Below are positions 57,621 through 64,000 of a DNA stretch of 64,000 nt, in pieces. This stretch comes from Pleurodeles waltl. Its lineage: Eukaryota > Chordata > Amphibia > Caudata > Salamandridae. Position 1 is the stretch's first letter. Each line of letters begins with the position of its first letter. The DNA is taken from assembly GCF_031143425.1 (NCBI RefSeq), contig NC_090447.1, forward strand, positions 130,715,106 through 130,779,105. The letters run 5' to 3'. The notes beneath the pieces were generated by a model, which ran no database searches, had not been told where the DNA came from, and saw only the letters and a program-made list of their open reading frames with translations. Both the position numbers and the translations under genes were made by a program.

Positions 57621-59339
57621 TTTGCACTATCTGGGAGTGTCAAGATGATTGTGTCATGAAGAGGCTGGGGACTGCTTCATTTCCAACAGTGGATCTCAGC
57701 TGGCTCTGCTGTCACATACCCATGTCCTTCTGGCTGGTACATCAAACATTCGCCAGGTCAAAGTGATGCTTATCATGCACTATTTAGGGTGGGGTGGTGA
57801 CGCACTAGATTGCCCTGGCTGGGGCTGCTATGAAAGACATGATATTTCCAGTCAGGGACAGAAATAACATCTCTCAGTGTGCAGGGAGAAAGTTCACTCT
57901 GCATCAGGGCTATTGATTTGTATGGTCCCTGTTGCAATCTCTCTGTGGGGTTTTCAACCACACACAACTGCACACCCATCAATTCAGTTAGTTTGTGGGC
58001 TTGCCTTTTAAATTTTGCTTGATTTCATTAGTGAAAGGCATGCATACGTCATGCCTATTCTGGTGTTTAACCTTCCCCGAGAGCACCGGCTAACTACTGA
58101 AAACATACGAGGCTCCATGTTTTATGTATATTTTCTGGACTACTTTTTCTTTTTATTCGTAGGCAGCGCAATCTCGCTGGGCAGTAGTCATACGCTTTGC
58201 ATCAACTCTGTTACATGGAAAATTGCACTTTTGCTGGTTACATGGATACTTGCATTTTTGATGGTTACATGGGTAATTGCACTTTTGCCGACACGTTTGA
58301 CTGTGAGTGAACTTCTGTTTCCTTTTGCGTGCTTGCTTCGCGCTCATGGTGGCAGTCGGCTTGCTTAGGTGAAGTAGTTTTACTTTTCATTTTCGGTTTA
58401 TGTGGCAAGAAAAGTCCAGTTAGTTTACAATGCTAATAGCTCTAACTCGAGCAATTGCGAGACCCATTGCATTGTAAATGCTTGGTTTTGTTTGTTTTCA
58501 TTAACAAAGATCTCACTTTGGTAAATGCTTATTGGATGACCGATTTTAGTTTTTTGAAGTGGTGAAACAAACATGGCTTTACTGAGAAACTTATCTTCCT
58601 TGAGTGCAATCGCCCCACACTGAAGGTCTAAGAGATATCAGCCAGGCAAATCTGTGGGGGGAGGTGAGCAAGGGGCCATCTGTCAGGGTAGTAGAGGCTG
58701 TGGCTTCCATTAATGTAGCAGGCTGGCAGTCTACCAGGCCTTGCTAAAATAATCTCCCATCCCCATGGTCATTCTTATTCTACAGAATTGCAATTGGATG
58801 TTCAGGACACTAGTGGCATGGAGATATAGAGTTTCACTCCCAACCCCTTCAAATTACTACCATTACTACAGAATGGTTTTTATATTACAGCGCTACCACA
58901 TTTGTGGCCCTCCAAAAAGCCCAAGCAATCTTCTCCCAATTAATCCTGATGTTGGCAGATTAGTGAAAAGGCCTGATATGTGCTCAGAAAAGAAACTTCT
59001 CTGCTGAGTGCCTAATTTCTGAAACACTTTGATTGTGTCCAGGAACAAAGCAAAATTTTGTCCCAACATCTAATTGCCTTACAAAATTTTTGAAGATTTT
59101 GAGACTGTCTCTTATTACACAATTGTGCCCTAGTCCTTGTGCTGGGGATGTTCAATCTTTAAAAATGTAAATGAATTTCGGAATCTCCTTCTCTTGCAAC
59201 TTTTATCTGTCCATAACACGTGGTAGAATGGCTTTGACAGTGGTTGGATAAGCCTGGTGGCTGTCATCAGTAAATAGAAGAACCTGAGGTGAAAAAACTC
59301 TTGTAGGGAGAAGGCACCATCCAATGGCCAATGTTGGGC
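57621..59339. other. No gene recognised
   Basis: Mixed DNA. The 117-codon frame at 58015-58368 is hydrophobic because of a 27-bp tandem repeat; it lacks a family match. No repeat borders resolved. Confidence 0.45.
58210..58290 (+). repeat. 27-bp tandem repeat x 3
   Basis: Three consecutive units start gttacatgg and continue 'xxxxttgcacttttgctg' with few differences. Because 27 is a multiple of 3, the covering frame shows three nine-residue units (VTWKIALLL, VTWILAFLM, VTWVIALLP). Confidence 0.85.
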
Positions 59340-60286
59340 CGAGTTTAGTTTTTATTTATTTCTGTCTTTATTTGACTTTTGTATAGCACTAGCTAGAATT
59401 GAAGGTTGCAGAGTGTTTTACATGTTATGTGAATAAGTAGACTCGAAACTACATGTGAGGATTCGTGCGGGTCTAAAGCAATCAACAAAAGTGTATAGAA
59501 CAATACAGCATTAAGGTAGTTAAAACTGTCTCAAAAAGCATTAAGGTAGTTAAAACTGTCACAAAAGTATGTAAAAATACAGCAGTAAGATAAAGGGCAT
59601 TAGTGACAGATTAGACACTGAGCAAGTCAGCCGATCGCAACAAAGGATCTAGTCGCTGGGCATTGGATCTTTGGGAGAAATAGCTCAGTTTGAGATCGTG
59701 TTGAAGCAGTTGTCAAATAGTAGAGATTTTAGGTCACATTTGAAGCAAGAGAAGGAGGGGTTACAGTGGAGAATCCTTGGTGAGTGAGTTTGAGATCCTT
59801 GGAGCATTTCCAGAGAAAGAGCCTGCCTGTCATGATTTCTTCTTTAGCTTTGGAGGTATGACAAGAAGTGAGTTGGAGCTTCTCAGTGTGCAGCCTTTTC
59901 CTGATCTCAATAGTTTGGCTTCTAGGTATTTAAGGTTCTTTGTAGGAAAGTCTTTGTGAGTGATACAAGATGTCTTGAAGGTGCATCCTCCTGCAAATGA
60001 AAGCCAACTGAGACTCCTGAGGGAAGGTGATTTGATTCCTGTTAGGAGTCTGGCAGCCACATTGAGAATTGTGCAAAGTGACTTTTCAGAGCTTCATTGA
60101 TGACGGTGTTGCAGTAGTCAAGATTTCAGAGGGCTAGTGGTTATACTGCCATTTTGAGACCATCAGGGGGAATAAACAGTTTGATTTTTTTTTTTATGTT
60201 TTAGTGCATAGAGAGTTTATTTGGCTCATTAGTTGATGTGCTCCTTCTTTTACATGTTTTTGTCCAAGGTGATGCCCAAAGACTTT
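59340..60286 (+). repeat. Interspersed-repeat copy ('gtatagcacta' start), interrupted by Harbinger B
   Basis: A T-rich start (agtttttatttatttctgtc) leads to 'gacttttgtatagcactagct', then 'gttgcagtagtcaagatttcagagggc' near 60,109. I recall the pairing of a 'tatagc' start with a 'ttgcagtagtcaa' segment as a common vertebrate repeat. It contains a 31-bp direct duplication ('gcattaaggtagttaaaactgtc' near 59,510 and 59,538). The sequence breaks at 60,286 where Harbinger B begins. Class unresolved; a related start lies at 3641. Confidence 0.4.
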
Positions 60287-60876
60287 GGCCTGCATTACAA
60301 CATTGGTGGTAAATCCCGCTTACCGCCGTGCAGAAGACCGCCAACACACCGCTGCGGCGGCCGAATTGCGCTACAGCTATTACGACCCACAGCTCAGAAT
60401 CCGCCATAATCCAGACACCCACACAAGTCTGCCACACCAAAGGTCAGTGATAAACTAGCGATAACAAAACCTCCACCTTCACGCCAACAGGAATACACCC
60501 ACACTATCACGACCCACGAATCAACGCAGCGTTCTTTCAACCGCGGTACTCCATTGGCGATGCACACCGCTGCGCTCAAAATACACACACATTTACAAAA
60601 CACAACCACATTGGACAATTTGAAATACACACTCCTGATACACAAACCACTCCCACACACCCAATCCAATATAAAATATACACCCACATCACCCACAAAC
60701 CCTTACAACCAAAATTTCGAAAGGCCAGAGAGAGACACCACCAGAAACAACACTAGCATCCACAGACACAGAACATCATCACTCACACAACATCCACGCA
60801 CCTCAAACCACACACAACAACACATCCCTTCATACATCACAACACACACCACCTCACACATCACCCACACCACATC

Positions 60877-62391
60877 ATGGCACCTCAACGACACCCTAGG
60901 TTCTCTGAGGAGGAGCTCAGGGTCATGGTGGAGGAAATCGTCCGGGTAGAGCCACAGCTATTCAGATCACAGGTGCAGCACACCTCCATTGCTAGGAAGA
61001 TGGAGCTATGGCACAGAATCGTCGACAGGGTCAATGCAGTGGGACAGCATCCAAGAACTAGGGATGAAATCGGGAAGAGGTGGAACGACCTACGGGGGAA
61101 AGCGTGTTCCTTGGTCTCCAGACACAAGATTGCAGTACAGAGGACTGGCGGTGGCCCCCACCTCCTCCCCCACAACTAACAACATGGGAGGAGCAAGTCT
61201 TGGCAATACTGCATCCTGAGGGCCTCGCAGGAGTAGCAGGAGGAATGGACTCTGGTAAGTCACCTTTTAACTATTATATCCCCCACCCTATCTGCATGCC
61301 ATCACATACCCGCACCCTCACCCTTACCCCCATCACTCCAACACCTCACATATGCCCCACTATCACAACCCACCCATCTCAACACCAAGCCCTGCATGCA
61401 ACACCAAAGCATGGACACCCATCACCAAAGCATGTCCACTACAGATACCCACACAGACCCCAAACCAAATATCACACAAGGACCTAGACAAGAATGCAAA
61501 CACTGGAGTACAAGGTCACTCACGAATTGCACACAATGGCACACACAGATGTAATAATCATGCCTTTACACCCTTTCAGGATCCCTACCCAACATCACCG
61601 GACAGGAGGTTCCAGACATATCCAGCCCCCCCACAGAAGAGGCCAGCAGCTTTGCACAACTGGATCAAGATGACCAGCCCGGCCCATCAGGGACCTTAGG
61701 ACAGTCGGTTCCCCTGACACTGGCACAAGCCACCACAGAGCCTCCCCCCTCAGGAAACACTAGCACAGCACCCACCCAGCGAGCCCATCCCTCTGTCCCC
61801 ATGACACGTCAATCAGCAGTGTGTCCACCACTACAGGGAACCCAAGCAAACCCACCACCCCAAGAAAATCAGGGACCTGGGAGCAGTGGCAGTGGGATCA
61901 CGGTTCAGGGGACAGAGGAACAGGAAAACAGGGGAACTGTGAGGACTGCTGTGCAACAGGGGAAGGACAGGAGAAGGGAACCCACTCTCCACGAGGCCCT
62001 CTCCAACATCATGGGAGCGTACCATAATTCCCAGGAGACGATGGCAACGGTACTGGCCAACTTTCAGGAGACCGAGCGGCTGCAGGAGGAACACTATCTG
62101 GGGATCAGGGAGGAACTGAATTCCAATAACACCACCCTGGTCACCATTGTAGGGGTGCTGCAGGACCTTGTGAACACCAGGAGGGACACTGTGGCACAAC
62201 AAGGGGCCCCTGACACTAGCTTAGATGATGAACCGCCCTCCACCTCTGCCGGCGCTAGTGGACAGGAGGCACTGCCACAGGACCACGACACCAGCACCCC
62301 ACCCCCTGCAGATGGAGATCCACCCAGCAAACGGTCCCTGAGATCCAGGAACAAGACAGAGAACATTGCCAGGACCCCTGCCAGGAAATGA
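60877..62391 (+). pseudogene. Harbinger B Myb/SANT-like DNA-binding gene, two exons, one frameshift
   Basis: Exon 1 (60877-61254) starts MAPQRHPRFSEEELRVMVEE and runs through ARKMELWHRIVDRVNAVGQ, HPRTRDEIGKRWNDLRGK and TGGG: a complete Myb/SANT-like domain of the NAIF1/TSNARE1 N-terminal type. Next to element A (ggtgagccccc), B reads ggtggccccc, a one-base loss near 61147 that shifts the frame; the shifted frame continues QLTTWEEQVLAILHPEGLAG. The donor GGTAAGT is at 61255 (phase 1), and the acceptor cctttcag is before 61580. Exon 2 (61580-62391) is open in the fitting phase for 270 codons: SLPNITGQEVPDISSP, a Pro/Thr/Gln-rich linker, a helical stretch (TLHEALSNIMGAYHNSQ to IREELNSNN) and a basic tail (SKRSLRSRNKTEN). 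Two AATAAA signals follow. The partner protein normally recruits the transposase to DNA. A sequencing error at the homopolymer-like site is possible. Confidence 0.82.
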
Positions 62392-62497
62392 GACCCTTCT
62401 GAATGTCACCCTTCTGTCCCACTTTGTCACCCTGTCCATCCTTCAACAGCCATTGCTTCACTTCCTTTGCCCCTTTGGACAATGCACCTGTGAAACA

Positions 62498-62582
62498 AAT
62501 AAACTGGACTCTGCCATGGACATTCCTCCACCATCACTCCTGCCCATTTTACAACCCCTCCACCTATTTGCACAGAAATAAA
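62498..62582 (+). promoter_or_regulatory. Two polyadenylation signals after the Harbinger B Myb gene
   Basis: AATAAA at 62498-62503 and 62577-62582, 107 and 186 bp after the stop codon at 62389-62391, on the coding strand and before the convergent transposase gene ends. Confidence 0.6.
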
Positions 62583-62868
62583 CACACTTCTATCACAAAA
62601 CAATCATGAGTCAGTCTGTGCTTTCACAAATGTATAATCGCAATAATTATGGAATATAGCAATGTCAATTTAATTGTCCACATACCGATGAAACACAGCT
62701 GTAGGGCTGGAGGAAATATAGCAGAGGTCACAAAGTGGGACCCACATCTGTTAAATGGAAAGGCAAAATGACAACTCAGGGTCCATACACTGAGTGAAAA
62801 TGACAGACTTATGCTAGCTCAACAATAATATGAGATGTGTGAGGCAGTGACATCTTCTTACCTGTGTC

Positions 62869-63956
62869 TCACTGGAAGTATTGCTGGATAACGTTGTTTC
62901 TGTTGTCGATATCCTCTTCTTCTGCCTCCTCTTCTTCACTGTCCACAGGCTCCACAGCTGCCACAAGACCTCTAGCTGGACCACCCTCTTGCAGAAAAGG
63001 CATCTGTTGTCGCAAAGCCAGGTTGTGTAGCATACAGCAGGCCATGATGATCTGGCACACCTTCTTTGGTGAGTAGTAGAGAGAACCACCTGGCATGTGG
63101 AGGCACCGGAACCTGGCCTTTAGGAAACCAAAGGTCCGTTCGATCACCCTCCTAGTTCGCCCATGTGCCTCATTGTAGCGTTCCTCTGCCATTGTCCTGG
63201 GATTTCTCACTAGGGGCAGTAGCCATGACAGGTTGGGGTACCCAGAGTCACCTGCAAATTTCGAGGGACAACTGTTAGACACACACTAACCAGTAGGGAC
63301 AACCCCATACCCAGACAACTATTCACACTGTATAGGGTCCTTGTCATTCCTGCGTGGGGTTACCAAGGCCACATGTGTCCCATCAATGGCACCTATGATG
63401 TTGGGGATATGTCCCAGGGCACAGAAGTCACCTTTCATTGTAGGCAAATCCTCCACCTGAGGGAAAACGATGCAGCTGCACATGTGTTTCAGCAGGGCAG
63501 ACAACACTCTGACAGCACGTTAGAGAACATTGGCTGGGACATCCCTGATGCAATGGCCACTGTTGTTTGAAAAGACCCACTTGCCAGGAAATGGAGTACA
63601 GACAGGACCTGCACTAGAGGGGGTATCCCTGTGGGATGGCGGATAGCTGACATCAGGTCTGGCTCCAACTGGGCACACAGTTCATGGATTGTTGCACAAT
63701 CAAGTCTGTAGGTCACTATTACGTGTCTCTCTTCCATTGTCGACAGGTCCACCAGTGGTCTGTACACGGAAGTATGCCGCCATCTCATCACCTGCCCCAG
63801 CGGACATGCCCTATGGAGGAGAACAGCGAGCAGAGAGTCAGGCAACACTGAGGTATCACAAAATGTCATTTGCACACGTTTATTAATCCGCAACGTGCCT
63901 GTTACTGTGTGCATGCAAGGCCTAGATAGATATGACGCAGTTATTATTAATGCCAT
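62869..63956 (-). pseudogene. Harbinger B HARBI1-like DDE transposase, internally deleted
   Basis: Exon 1 runs on the minus strand from about 63956 and reads ATIHELCAQLEPDLMSAIRH, VQVLSVLHFLASGSFQTTVA and ASGMSQPMFSNVLS. A one-base loss near 63515 then shifts the frame to LSALLKHMCSCIVFPQVEDL, LGHIPNIIGAIDGTHVALVT with the first catalytic Asp. Soon afterwards the sequence turns into RRNDKDPIQCE-stop. The ~60 residues that follow in the family, including the second Asp motif (PGS-HD--I), are absent. Exon 2 (63251-62869) follows an intron acceptor aatttgcag: DSGYPNLSWLLPLVRNPRTM, VIERTFGFLKARFRCLHMPG with the catalytic Glu, VCQIIMACCMLHNLALRQQM, an acidic EEEEAEEEDIDN tail and QQYFQ-stop. The exon-1 end deletion also removed the donor region. 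Inactive. Confidence 0.85.
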
Positions 63957-64000
63957 GTGGCCCCCTGAAATGGCGGCTGCCTGACCTGTAAGGTGGGACA

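Larger units (their letters stand above)
60287..64000 (+). mobile_element. Harbinger element B, truncated by the window end
   Basis: The left terminus ggcctgcattacaac resembles the MITE end at 43808 (gggcctgattacaag). Order: CA-rich leader, Myb/SANT-like gene on + (60877-62391), HARBI1-like transposase on - (62869-63956), then sequence homologous to the linker before the second Myb gene of element A. The frames are far less decayed than in element A, so B is younger. The right end and the expected second Myb gene lie beyond 64000. Confidence 0.82.

Overview
No intact host gene is visible in this window. It looks like intergenic or intronic DNA from a large, repeat-packed vertebrate genome. 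The mix of elements (many long solo LTRs, a DIRS-type tyrosine-recombinase retrotransposon carrying an SGNH-hydrolase region, L1-like LINE relics, and PIF/Harbinger elements with many MITEs) points to an amphibian, most likely a salamander or newt. The species guess rests on my recollection that Harbinger elements and long Ty3-type LTRs are abundant in newts such as Pleurodeles; no search was run.

Layout. Positions 1-16,200 hold low-information DNA with an L1 ORF2 relic (4.4-5.0 kb), a possible retroviral LTR (6.3-8.0 kb), a MITE (9.9-10.5 kb) and a 2.4-kb solo LTR with perfect 5-bp target duplications (12.5-14.9 kb). Positions 16,200-23,500 hold a 587-bp MITE built almost wholly of consecutive hairpins, a second MITE split by a solo ERV LTR, and a decayed intronless copy of a Tctex1-type dynein light chain gene (closest in memory to DYNLT2B/TCTEX1D2). 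Positions 23,500-41,700 are mainly solo LTRs of one loose superfamily on both strands, one inserted into another, plus a Harbinger-type MITE and a block of AT-rich and 63-bp tandem repeats (38.6-40.0 kb). Positions 42,100-44,450 hold two more MITEs.

Positions 44,700-50,500 are a decayed autonomous Harbinger element (A) with a Myb/SANT-like gene on +, a HARBI1-like transposase on -, and a second, different Myb/SANT-like gene on +. Positions 50,500-57,600 are a broken DIRS-like element (gag, RNase H, tyrosine recombinase, SGNH-like) whose reverse-transcriptase region is missing; that place is occupied by an antisense L1 ORF1 fragment and unassigned DNA. A hairpin MITE also splits the recombinase. 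Positions 60,290-64,000 are a younger Harbinger element (B), colinear with A and cut by the window end. Its Myb gene keeps a two-exon structure with only one frame error, while its transposase has lost a catalytic segment.

The strongest unusual signals are the serial-hairpin MITEs, whose arms differ between copies but stay complementary, the shared three-gene layout of the two Harbinger elements, and the Tctex1 retrocopy. All coding units carry at least one disabling change.
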